Source: CAWCOU01 sp963797335 (GTDB taxonomy: Bacteria; Pseudomonadota; Gammaproteobacteria; JAURND01). Taken from it: a DNA stretch of 64,000 bases. The number at the start of each line of letters is the position of its first letter. The stretch's first letter is position 1. A program made the position numbers and the translations under genes. Below are positions 34,314 to 42,324 of this stretch, one piece after another. The stretch is from positions 124,001 to 188,000 of the forward strand of contig CAWCOU010000006.1 of the NCBI GenBank assembly GCA_963797335.1. The letters run 5' to 3'. The notes under the pieces are model-generated. The model made no database searches and had not been told where the DNA came from. It worked only from the letters and a program-made list of their open reading frames with translations.

Positions 34314-37300
34314 TTAGGCACCCAGGCTTGATCCATCAGGTTCTATAGCCGTCAGCGGCTTTTTTTCTTCAGCCAAGAATAGATACATAGCTGGCACCAC
34401 GAATAAGGTGAATAAGGTGCCAATGGAAATACCAGCGGCAATAACGATACCGATATTGAACCGACTGACGGCACCGGCGCCGGTGGCGATTAGTAGAGGT
34501 ACTACGCCTAGCACCATAGCGGAGGTTGTCATTAGAATCGGGCGTAATCGGATGGCAGCAGCCTGTTCTATCGCTTCGCGTATACTCTTTCCTTCTAATT
34601 GTAAATCATTTGCGAACTGGACAATCAAAATACCATGTTTACTGATTAAACCAATCAGCGTGACTAGCCCTACTTCCGTATAAATATTTAAACTGACGCC
34701 ATGGAAACCTAAACTAATGAAAATCATAGCGCCGCAAATAGACATAGGCACACTGATTAATACAATCAGTGGATCTCGAAAACTCTCAAATAATGCCGCC
34801 AGTGAAAGAAAAATAATTAATAATGCAAAGAAAAACGTCACGATGAGGGCATTGCTTTCCTGCTCAAATTGCCGCGATTGACCGGCGTAATCAATGGTAT
34901 AGCCTTCTGGTAATATCCCCTTAGCGATCTCGTTTAACTTATCTAAAGCCTGACCTTGGGTAACACCCAGGCCTGGAACAGCGGAAATAGTGGCGGAATT
35001 CAATTGTTGGAAATGATTCAATAGTTGCGGGACGACGTTCGTTTTAAATTTAATAATGGTCGATAACGGAATGGATGCCCCACTCTGAGTGGTAATATAA
35101 AAATTTTGGAGTTGCGAAAAATTAATACGATTATTACGTTGGACTTGAGGAATGACCTTGTACGAACGGCCCTGCAAATTAAAGTAATTCACGTAGTTTT
35201 CACTGAGGTTTGCCGACAACACATTACCGACATCTTGCATGGTTAAGCCCAGCTGAGAGGCTTTGTCGCGGTCAATATCAATGTTAACCTCTTGTTTATC
35301 GTATTTTAAATCACTATCGACATACAGGAATAGACCGCTATTTTTCGCTTGTTGCAATATATTTTGAGCCACTTCATTCAATTGTAAAAACGGTTCCGTG
35401 GTCTGAATCACAAATTGCACGGGCAAACCACTGCCACCGCCTGGCAAAGGCGGGCGCTGAAAAGCGGCGCCTTGAATACCGGGTATTTGGTTGAGCATAC
35501 GTTGCACCACCGGCACCAATTCCATGGCGGTACGGGAGCGCTCTTCCCAGGGCTTTAGCCCATCACCAACCAAGGCGGTATTAAAGCCATTAATGCCGAC
35601 CAAAGTAAACGATCGATCCGTTTCATGGTAGGTTAGCATTTGACGAGTTGCCTCGCGGGCAAATAATTGCGTTTGACCTAAATTGGCATTGGCGGCAGCG
35701 GTTAATTGGCTAATGATAATGCCTTGGTCTTCTATCGGTGCTAATTCTGATTTAGAGGTGGCGTATAAAAAATAAATACTCACAAAAATAAGCACGGCGA
35801 ATACCGCTGTTACCGGTAGAAAATCCAAGGAAGTGTGCAACCAACGTTCGTAATTGTTTCGTAAATTGGCGAACATATGATTAACCCCAGCCACAAAGCT
35901 ATGTTTATGCTGCTCATGATTAGTCGGAGGTTTGAGTAATTTTGAGCACATCATGGGGGATAATGTCAGTGCCACAATAGCAGAAATCAATACCGCACCA
36001 GCCAATGTAAATGCAAATTCCGTGAATAGCGCGCCGGTTAAACCACCCATAAAGCCGATCGGTGCATACACAGCAATCAACACCACCGTAATGGCAATAA
36101 TGGGGTTGGCCAATTCGCGTGCGCCCTGCAAGGCTGCTTGAATGGGTTTCATACCATCGGCAATATGCCTATCGATATTTTCCACTACGATAATGGCGTC
36201 GTCCACCACCAAACCAATGGCTAGTACTAATGCTAATAATGTCAATAGATTGATGGAATAGCTTAAGGCCAGCATCATAAAAAAGGTACCGATCAAAGAT
36301 AACGGTATGGCGACTGCTGGAATGCTGACGGCGCGAAGATTACCTAGAAATAAGAAAATAACCAAGGTGACAATCAGCAAGGCTTCGCCTAATGACATCA
36401 GCACTTCATGAATAGAGGAACGAACGTAACCTGAGGCGTCGTAAACAATGCGGGCATTGATTCCGGTGGGTAATTGTTGCTGAATGATGGGAAACATGTT
36501 GCGAATTTGATTGGTAACGCTGAGCAAATTAGCTTTAGGTGTCACTTGGATACCAATGTAAACAGCAGGCTGGTTATTGAAACTGACCGCGGTATTATAA
36601 TTCTCAGCACCTAGACTAACATTGCCCACGTCTTTGAGCCGAATAATAGCGCCGTTTTGAGCCTTGACTATCAAATTCCTGAATTCATCGACGGTATGCA
36701 ACCCAGTCGAAGAGGCCAGGTTAATGGTAATCATATTGCCGTCAGTACGCCCCGCCGCTGAAATAAAATCATTGGCGGCCAAGGCATTAAATACGTCACT
36801 CGACGTTAATCCATAAGCCGATAATTTAACAGGGTCTAACCAAGCTCTCATGGCAAATAGGCGCTGACCAATAATTTCTGCCTGCTGAACGCCATCCACG
36901 GCTTGCAATTTCGGTTGCACCACTCGGATTAAATAATCGGTAATTTGGTTATTATTAAGTACCTTGCTATAAAAACCAATGTACATGGAATCAATGGTTT
37001 CCCCTATAGCAATAGTAATAACCGGTTGCTGGGATTGTTTGGGCAATTGATTTAATACGGCATTGACCTTGGTGTTAATATCGCTTAAGGCTTTATTCGA
37101 GTCATAATTCAGTAATAAGTTAACAAGAATGGTGCTGACGTTTTGATTACTGCTGGACGTCATGTAATCAATGCCAGTGGCTTGCGCAATCGAATGTTCT
37201 AACGGAGTGGTGATAAAACCGGCCATGACGGTAGGGTCTGCACCAAAAAACACCGTGGATATCGTAATAACGGCATTTTCAGTAAATGGGAATTGACGTA

Positions 37301-37400
37301 TGGTTAAAAGACCAACCGAGCGCAAGCCTAACGATAGTATTAACAAGCTGACTACCGTAGCCAGCACTGGACGCTTGATAAATATATCGGTAATTTTCAT
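34314..37400 (-). CDS. RND efflux pump, inner-membrane permease
   Basis: A 1028-residue HAE-type RND permease, the proton-driven core of a tripartite drug efflux pump. Helix 4 keeps the paired aspartates in GLVVDDAIIVVENIDRH (about 401-417). The conserved RLRPILMTTSAMVLGVVPLL near the C-terminal helices and FIKRPVLATVVSLLILSLG at the start match AcrB/MexB. It starts directly on the adaptor's stop (TAAATG), so the two are translationally coupled. With the adaptor and the outer-membrane gene it forms a full pump operon in the order outer-membrane channel, adaptor, permease. Confidence 0.95.
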   Translation of the reverse strand: MKITDIFIKRPVLATVVSLLILSLGLRSVGLLTIRQFPFTENAVITISTVFFGADPTVMAGFITTPLEHSIAQATGIDYMTSSSNQNVSTILVNLLLNYDSNKALSDINTKVNAVLNQLPKQSQQPVITIAIGETIDSMYIGFYSKVLNNNQITDYLIRVVQPKLQAVDGVQQAEIIGQRLFAMRAWLDPVKLSAYGLTSSDVFNALAANDFISAAGRTDGNMITINLASSTGLHTVDEFRNLIVKAQNGAIIRLKDVGNVSLGAENYNTAVSFNNQPAVYIGIQVTPKANLLSVTNQIRNMFPIIQQQLPTGINARIVYDASGYVRSSIHEVLMSLGEALLIVTLVIFLFLGNLRAVSIPAVAIPLSLIGTFFMMLALSYSINLLTLLALVLAIGLVVDDAIIVVENIDRHIADGMKPIQAALQGARELANPIIAITVVLIAVYAPIGFMGGLTGALFTEFAFTLAGAVLISAIVALTLSPMMCSKLLKPPTNHEQHKHSFVAGVNHMFANLRNNYERWLHTSLDFLPVTAVFAVLIFVSIYFLYATSKSELAPIEDQGIIISQLTAAANANLGQTQLFAREATRQMLTYHETDRSFTLVGINGFNTALVGDGLKPWEERSRTAMELVPVVQRMLNQIPGIQGAAFQRPPLPGGGSGLPVQFVIQTTEPFLQLNEVAQNILQQAKNSGLFLYVDSDLKYDKQEVNIDIDRDKASQLGLTMQDVGNVLSANLSENYVNYFNLQGRSYKVIPQVQRNNRINFSQLQNFYITTQSGASIPLSTIIKFKTNVVPQLLNHFQQLNSATISAVPGLGVTQGQALDKLNEIAKGILPEGYTIDYAGQSRQFEQESNALIVTFFFALLIIFLSLAALFESFRDPLIVLISVPMSICGAMIFISLGFHGVSLNIYTEVGLVTLIGLISKHGILIVQFANDLQLEGKSIREAIEQAAAIRLRPILMTTSAMVLGVVPLLIATGAGAVSRFNIGIVIAAGISIGTLFTLFVVPAMYLFLAEEKKPLTAIEPDGSSLGA

Positions 37401-38519
37401 TTATTCCTCCGATAGCTTGGGGTTGGCACTATCCGAGGGTTTTATTTTGTTGTTAACCACCACCTTACTGCCGTTGCGTAAATTTAATTGTCCGGCAGTC
37501 ACGACGGTATCACCGACCTTTAAGCCAGATAACACGGTAATTTGATCGCCCCGTGTTTCACCGACAGTGACGACCGTTTGTTGCACGGTCGATTCTTTTT
37601 TACCTTTCGTGACGATGTAAGCAAATTCGCCATAAGGATTAAACGTAATCGCAGTCTGAGGTAAGGTCATGAATTTCTGGAGGGGTCCATTTTTTACTTT
37701 TGCATACACGAACATGCCCGGTTTTAGTAAATACCGTGGATTAGCCAGAGTGACTTCGACTTCGACGTTACGAGTGGCAGGATCGACCATGGGTTCAATT
37801 GTGGTAATCCGACCCCTAAATTTACGTCCGGGAAAGCTATCACTGGTTGTCGTCACCACCATACCCGTTTCCAGTTGACTCAGCATTTGTTGAGGCAGAT
37901 AAAAATCGACGTAAAGAGGATCTAACGATTGTAAATTGACAATTTTATCTCCTGGATTCAAATACTGGCCGGGATTGATGGCCGATACACCTAATCGACC
38001 GGTAAACGGCGCATGGATAATCTTTTTTTCTACAGTGGCGGCTTGCTCAGCCACTTGTGCTTCATCACTATTTAAAGTAGCGACATCGGTATCCAATGTC
38101 TGCTTGCTCACAGCGCCAATCGCGAATTGTGCTTTATCCCGGTGATAGGTGATTTGGGCTAATTTTGCCTGCGCTTGTAAGGAATGCAGTTGTGCGACAT
38201 CGGTATCCGTATTTAGGTCGACGAGCAATTCGCCGCTTTTCACATCACTGCCGGGTTTAAAATAAATGGTACGCACCATGCCGGCTAATTCTGTCGTTAC
38301 ATTGACACCACGTACCGCACGCAAGCTGCCAACGGCTGTTACATAGGGTTGCCACTCTTGTTTAGTCACTTGCGCGGTCGAAACCGTGATGGGCCTATTT
38401 CTAGTGGCTGCCATGGCACGGCCAATGAAAAAATGGGCGATTCCTTTCAGTGCAAATATACATAAAAATAAGATCGCCATGATCAACAACATGGCGACCA
38501 TTGCTTTCTTTTGATGCAC
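37401..38519 (-). CDS. RND efflux periplasmic adaptor (HlyD/MexA family)
   Basis: Membrane-fusion protein joining the RND permease to the outer-membrane channel. One N-terminal membrane anchor (MLLIMAILFLCIFALKGIAHFF), then a lipoyl half (VTTELAGMVRTIYFKPGSDVK), an alpha hairpin, the second lipoyl half (IIHAPFTGRLGVSAINPGQYL) and a beta-barrel (EPMVDPATRNVEVEVTL). The start is unclear. I give GTG 38519, eight bases after the upstream stop; ATG 38501 is the alternative, and longer frames reach back into the outer-membrane gene. The anchor is an uncleaved helix, not a lipobox. Confidence 0.9.
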   Translation of the reverse strand: MHQKKAMVAMLLIMAILFLCIFALKGIAHFFIGRAMAATRNRPITVSTAQVTKQEWQPYVTAVGSLRAVRGVNVTTELAGMVRTIYFKPGSDVKSGELLVDLNTDTDVAQLHSLQAQAKLAQITYHRDKAQFAIGAVSKQTLDTDVATLNSDEAQVAEQAATVEKKIIHAPFTGRLGVSAINPGQYLNPGDKIVNLQSLDPLYVDFYLPQQMLSQLETGMVVTTTSDSFPGRKFRGRITTIEPMVDPATRNVEVEVTLANPRYLLKPGMFVYAKVKNGPLQKFMTLPQTAITFNPYGEFAYIVTKGKKESTVQQTVVTVGETRGDQITVLSGLKVGDTVVTAGQLNLRNGSKVVVNNKIKPSDSANPKLSEE

Positions 38520-38526
38520 AGAAGTT

Positions 38527-40041
38527 TTATAAAATGACGCCAAGGACCTTCTCCAATGGGGTTTCCGGGATAGTCGATGGGGGGATAGCCGGCACATTCC
38601 ACCAGCCGCCACCCAACGCTTGGAACAAAGTCGCCGTATCGGCATAACGCGAGGCTTGCGCTTGGATACGACCTAATCGAGCCTGTTGGTATTGGACTTG
38701 TGCAGTCAATAAGTCGAGATAATTGGCGCCCCCTAATCGGTATTGCCCCTGCGTTAGATGAAGAACAGCGCGTGCTGAATTCTCAGCCTGAGTTTCTGCG
38801 CGTAAAGCCTGGGCATCGATTTGCAGTGCTCGTAAACTATCGGCGACATTTTGAAAGGCTTGTAAAACGGTTTGCTTGTATTGAGCTGCTGCTTGTTGGT
38901 AAGCGGCTATGGCGGCCCGTCTTTGCGCGGACAAAGTGCCGGCATTGAAGACGGTCTGCATGACCTGCCCTGTGATATTCCAAACAATCGTCTCAGGATC
39001 AAATAGCTGGTTCCAATGGTTGGCCATAGAGCCATAATAGCCCGTGATGGTGAACTGCGGCAGCATATTGGCTGTTGCCACTCCGATGTTAGCACTGGCC
39101 GCGTGCAACAAGGCCAAAGAGGCTTGCACGTCAGGACGTTGCGCCACTAATCGCGACGGCAAACTGACGGGCAGCTGAGTGGGTAAATGGAATTCATTGA
39201 GTGAAAAAGCAGGCAAATAGGTTTCACTGGGCAACCGACCCATTAACACCGCTAATGAGTGTTCCGATATCGTCAGATTCTTCATCAACGGTGGCAAACT
39301 GGCAATGGTCTGCGCCAGCTGCGCTTGCTGCAGTAACACAGAGGTTCTGGCCACCGCTCCTAATGCCAATTGCTTACTAATTAACGTCAATAATTTAGAT
39401 TCGCCGTCAATCAGTTGTTGGGTTGCCTCTATTTGTTCACGTAATGAGGCGATGGTAACGGCTGTTGTGACGACATTGGCGGTTAACGTGAGGTAAGTGG
39501 CTGTTAGCTCATAGCGTTGATAGTCGGCTTGGGCGCCCAAAGCCTCAATTTGGCGGCGTATACCGCCAAATACGTCTAAGGTATAGGAGGCACTGGCCAG
39601 CGGGGTATAAACACTGAATACGCTGCCAGGGGTATTCTGGCCAAACTCACTACCGGCAAAACGCTCCCTAGTGTCACTAAAGCTGGCAGTCACCAAGGGA
39701 AATAAAGCCCCTATCTCCGCGCGTTGGTTCTCTTGAGCTTCGCGCAAGGCAGCCTGAGCGGCTTGAATATTGGCATTGTGAGCAATACTGTAGTCAATTA
39801 AATCGTTTAATGGTTGGCATCGGAACAAGGCCCACCAGATGCCTGGGATATCCAATCCGTAAAGAAAATGTTGAGCAGACCCGCCTTTGCCTTTGGAGCT
39901 GATGGTGCCAAGCGCTAAAGGATCCGGCGTGTAAGAAGGGGTAGCTGGTGGTGCCGGAGCATGAAAATTAGGCCCGACAGCACATCCCACCGAGATCAGT
40001 GTAAGAACAACCAGTAATAGAAATCCTTTCAAATGTCCCAT
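38527..40041 (-). CDS. RND efflux outer-membrane lipoprotein (OprM/NodT family)
   Basis: The TolC-like exit duct of the pump: 504 residues with a lipoprotein signal (FLLLVVLTLISVGC, lipidated Cys20) followed by GPNFHAPAPPATPSY, typical of NodT-family proteins. Two related halves of long helices and strands follow (LIDYSIAHNANIQAAQAALRE; RRAAIAAYQQAAAQYKQ), and LGGANYLDLLTAQVQ is a family signature. It is the first gene of the pump operon; its stop lies just before the adaptor's start. Confidence 0.95.
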   Translation of the reverse strand: MGHLKGFLLLVVLTLISVGCAVGPNFHAPAPPATPSYTPDPLALGTISSKGKGGSAQHFLYGLDIPGIWWALFRCQPLNDLIDYSIAHNANIQAAQAALREAQENQRAEIGALFPLVTASFSDTRERFAGSEFGQNTPGSVFSVYTPLASASYTLDVFGGIRRQIEALGAQADYQRYELTATYLTLTANVVTTAVTIASLREQIEATQQLIDGESKLLTLISKQLALGAVARTSVLLQQAQLAQTIASLPPLMKNLTISEHSLAVLMGRLPSETYLPAFSLNEFHLPTQLPVSLPSRLVAQRPDVQASLALLHAASANIGVATANMLPQFTITGYYGSMANHWNQLFDPETIVWNITGQVMQTVFNAGTLSAQRRAAIAAYQQAAAQYKQTVLQAFQNVADSLRALQIDAQALRAETQAENSARAVLHLTQGQYRLGGANYLDLLTAQVQYQQARLGRIQAQASRYADTATLFQALGGGWWNVPAIPPSTIPETPLEKVLGVIL

Positions 40042-40116
40042 TCCTTGGTGAATATTTGGGTGAGTATAACATGACCCTAAAAATAAAATGGATATTTTTT
40101 ATGACTACGTAATTGC

Positions 40117-40193
40117 AAAACATATTTCATGTAGACTAGAATCTCGCCTGGACAAAAAATGTGCTGATGGATGGCGTTGAGGAAATATGTTTT
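40117..40193. promoter_or_regulatory. Perfect 12-base inverted repeat, possible operator
   Basis: AAAACATATTTC (40117-40128) and GAAATATGTTTT (40182-40193), 53 bases apart, lie in the 208-base divergent region between the efflux operon and the AT-hook gene. The spacing allows a looped repressor complex or a long cruciform. Which gene it serves is not clear. Confidence 0.35.
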
Positions 40194-40249
40194 CACGACG
40201 GATGCTAAAATCAGATAGATAAACTCTCTTAATTTCTAAAGGAAACGAC

Positions 40250-40753
40250 ATGCCAAGACCAAAAAAAATGATACGTAAATCAACTAAAATAAAAAAAACC
40301 GGCTTAGCGGCCAAAATATACGCATTAAAAGCGAATATCGAAAAAGATAATGCCAGCTTAGCAAAAGCTTATGTGAAGGCCTTAGCCGATTTTGATAAAG
40401 CGATTTTGCGTATTACTAAAGCATTATCGAAAGAAAAAAGTAAACCAGGTAAAGCCAAAGCATCTGGCCGTGGCCGTCCTAGCAAATTGGCAAGTGTTGC
40501 GAATAAAGCTTTGTCGTTAGATTTAGAAGCCTTAAAATCGCAAAAGAATGATTTGCAGGTAGAATATAAACAATTTCTTGCACAACAAAAAGCCTTGCAG
40601 AAATTTTCTAAGGCTTGGACGAAGAAAGTAAAATTGGCAGAAAAGCCTAAAAAACGCCGAGGTCGTAAGTTGGGTGTGGCTAAACAATCAACTAAGAAGG
40701 AAGAGTCCTACTCTGTATTTGAAGAGCCGGTGCTGATGGTGGAGGAAATTTAA
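40250..40753 (+). CDS. Lysine-rich AT-hook protein, histone H1-like
   Basis: 167 residues, highly basic (Lys about one fifth). Order: basic N-terminus (RPKKMIRKSTKIKKT), helix 20-60, an AT-hook core SGRGRPSKL at about 81-89, a long helix about 95-125, then a second basic patch KPKKRRGRKLG near 142-152 that resembles another AT hook, and an acidic end (EEPVLMVEEI). AT hooks bind the minor groove of AT-rich DNA. Histone H1-like, Lys-rich nucleoid proteins are known in Coxiella and related intracellular bacteria, so a role in compaction or regulation is likely. AAAGGA precedes the ATG. No known enzyme domain. Confidence 0.75.
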   Translation: MPRPKKMIRKSTKIKKTGLAAKIYALKANIEKDNASLAKAYVKALADFDKAILRITKALSKEKSKPGKAKASGRGRPSKLASVANKALSLDLEALKSQKNDLQVEYKQFLAQQKALQKFSKAWTKKVKLAEKPKKRRGRKLGVAKQSTKKEESYSVFEEPVLMVEEI

Positions 40754-40919
40754 CTCGGTTCCGTAACAGCTCAGCCCGAGAATGGAAACGTTCGTATTTT
40801 AGTCGAGTTTGAGGAGAAAAATTTTCCCGCCAAAATCGGCAAAATACGAACGTTTGTGCCAAAGATATGGGGTGCCTGAGCTCACGCGGTTCCTGGAAGC
40901 GCGGGCAGGTTGCCCGCGT
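40754..40919. repeat. Nested palindromic (foldback) element
   Basis: Several paired arms nest within about 165 bases between convergent genes: AGCTCAG (40768-40774) with CTGAGCT (40876-40882); AACGTTCGTATTTT (40787-40800) with AAAATACGAACGTT (40841-40854), a perfect 14-base pair; and a GGAGAAAA/TTTTCCC centre. A separate GC-rich hairpin CGCGGGCA/TGCCCGCG (40900-40907 with 40911-40918, 3-base loop) closes the region. It resembles a small palindromic repeat and may terminate both genes. Confidence 0.6.
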
Positions 40920-40931
40920 TCCGAGAAAATA

Positions 40932-41180
40932 TTAGCGTCTGAGTAATAGTGCTATTAGTGCTCCAACAGCCATGGCAACGCCCACCGATTTAAAGGGGTT
41001 ATCCTTTACGTAGACACCGACGGCATCGCGTGTTTCTAGCGAGTGTTTTTTTACTTCAAACCCCGCCTTTTCTAACTTGTCGATGGCCTCTTGATAAACA
41101 GACTTGACTACATCTGTAATTTTTTCTTTATCAAATGCTTCGGAGACCCTATTTTTGAATTGATTCAATTCTTGGTTCAT
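40932..41180 (-). CDS. DUF883 family (ElaB/YqjD-like) membrane-anchored protein, second copy
   Basis: 82 residues: a charged helical N-terminal part (FKNRVSEAFDKEK..VKSVYQEAIDKLEKAG) and a C-terminal anchor YVKDNPFKSVGVAMAVGALI ending in LLLRR, the DUF883 signature. In E. coli, YqjD and ElaB bind ribosomes at the inner membrane in stationary phase. It is the last gene of the yqj-like cluster, 68 bases after the YqjK-like gene, and shares its end with the first gene of the same cluster, pointing to a duplication. Confidence 0.85.
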   Translation of the reverse strand: MNQELNQFKNRVSEAFDKEKITDVVKSVYQEAIDKLEKAGFEVKKHSLETRDAVGVYVKDNPFKSVGVAMAVGALIALLLRR

Positions 41181-41248
41181 GGCAATTCTCCTGAAAAATG
41201 TAAATTTACTTCAAAATTATAGTACAGTTCACGGTTATTTGCATGAAC

Positions 41249-41560
41249 TTACCGGTGCAACAGCTTTAAAATACTCACTAGACCTGCCAGCAAAGCGAGA
41301 ACATCTATTTTATGTTTATCAACGGCAGCCGTGTTTTTAGCCCCTCGGTGTCGAATGGGACGATGAGGATGCTTTTTCTTGTAAAGAATGGCCCCCGTAA
41401 TCGCTAAGCCGCTGAGAGTAGCCGCGGTAATCGTCACGGCAGGGGATGTCATTGTTTTTTTTACCTGCTGATAATTTGTGTGTACTTTTGATTTTCGAGC
41501 CTTAATTTTGAGCTCTAAGGCTTTGATTTGTTTCTTTAAACTTCTTGGGCTATTTTTCAT
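41249..41560 (-). CDS. Small basic membrane protein, YqjK-like position
   Basis: 103 residues, basic N-terminus (LKKQIKALELKIKARKSKV), one hydrophobic helix (VTITAATLSGLAITGAILY) and a second near the end (DVLALLAGLVSILKLLH). It overlaps the stop of the YqjE-like gene by four bases (ATGA). By place and shape it matches YqjK of the E. coli yqjDEK cluster, but sequence similarity is weak. Function unknown. Confidence 0.65.
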   Translation of the reverse strand: MKNSPRSLKKQIKALELKIKARKSKVHTNYQQVKKTMTSPAVTITAATLSGLAITGAILYKKKHPHRPIRHRGAKNTAAVDKHKIDVLALLAGLVSILKLLHR

Positions 41561-41934
41561 GGGTGTGTTCTCTTCGACGTAAACTGGCGCAGGGTGGATT
41601 TTAAATTTAAATTCTTACGCAAATGTAAAACCACGCATAAGGCGATGACGGCGACCAGCAAGTTGACTCCCATCACAATCAAAAAAGACAAGATCCAGGT
41701 CAGGTGTAGATAAACCAATATGGCTATGATTAATCCTAAAAAGCATAACCAGGCGGAGGTAAAGAAGAACAAAATTAAGACAACTAAGGCAATGATATAA
41801 AATAGACTGACGCCAGCCAGACGCATTTCGAGTAGCGATAGCTGCAAGGTATCACTGAAGGTAGCCGATGTTTCGTGCCAAATTTCTGCCAAGGCACGAA
41901 AGAAGCTCGTTTTTTTAACGTTTGGCTCTGCCAT
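41557..41934 (-). CDS. Phage holin family / YqjE-like membrane protein
   Basis: 125 residues of the YqjE (Phage_holin_3_6) family: an N-terminal amphipathic part and two adjacent strongly hydrophobic helices (FYIIALVVLILFFFTSAWLC; ILSFLIVMGVNLLVAVIALC) joined by a short turn, with a basic end. Despite the name it is a chromosomal envelope protein, next to YqjD as in Enterobacteria. It starts three bases after the stop of the YqjD-like gene. Confidence 0.85.
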   Translation of the reverse strand: MAEPNVKKTSFFRALAEIWHETSATFSDTLQLSLLEMRLAGVSLFYIIALVVLILFFFTSAWLCFLGLIIAILVYLHLTWILSFLIVMGVNLLVAVIALCVVLHLRKNLNLKSTLRQFTSKRTHP

Positions 41935-41937
41935 GGC

Positions 41938-42174
41938 TTAACGTCGCAATAATAAGGCTAGTGTGGCCCCCATTAACATCGAGATACTGACGGCTGTAAA
42001 GGGATTGGCGGTGACATAGTCGTGTACGGCATGACGAAGTGGTGTGCCTCGTAATTTTATTTTATAGCCTGATCGTTCTAGAAGAGCGATGAGCTGATCG
42101 ACGGAACCTTCAGCCGCTTGGACTAGTTGGTCTTTGGAAACGTCCCCGGAGGACAATTTTTTGCTATCTGACAT
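41938..42174 (-). CDS. DUF883 family (YqjD-like) membrane-anchored protein
   Basis: 78 residues, first gene of the cluster: acidic-polar helix (DQLVQAAEGSVDQLIALLERSG) and the DUF883 anchor YVTANPFTAVSISMLMGATLALLLRR at the C-terminus. Known relatives anchor ribosomes at the inner membrane. AGGAGGTTTTCTC before the ATG gives a good ribosome binding site. The last 25 residues closely match the gene at 40932-41180. Confidence 0.85.
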   Translation of the reverse strand: MSDSKKLSSGDVSKDQLVQAAEGSVDQLIALLERSGYKIKLRGTPLRHAVHDYVTANPFTAVSISMLMGATLALLLRR

Positions 42175-42324
42175 GAGAAAACCTCCTGTTTATTCGGCCA
42201 TGGTAGCCTTTGGTTTAGATGAGCTAAGTAGCTATCAGTCTAAGTATAGAAGATATTTGGAATTCTGTAGGATCTGCCACAAAAAGCTACACATTTTCGA
42301 GCATCCTACGTACAATAACTGCCT

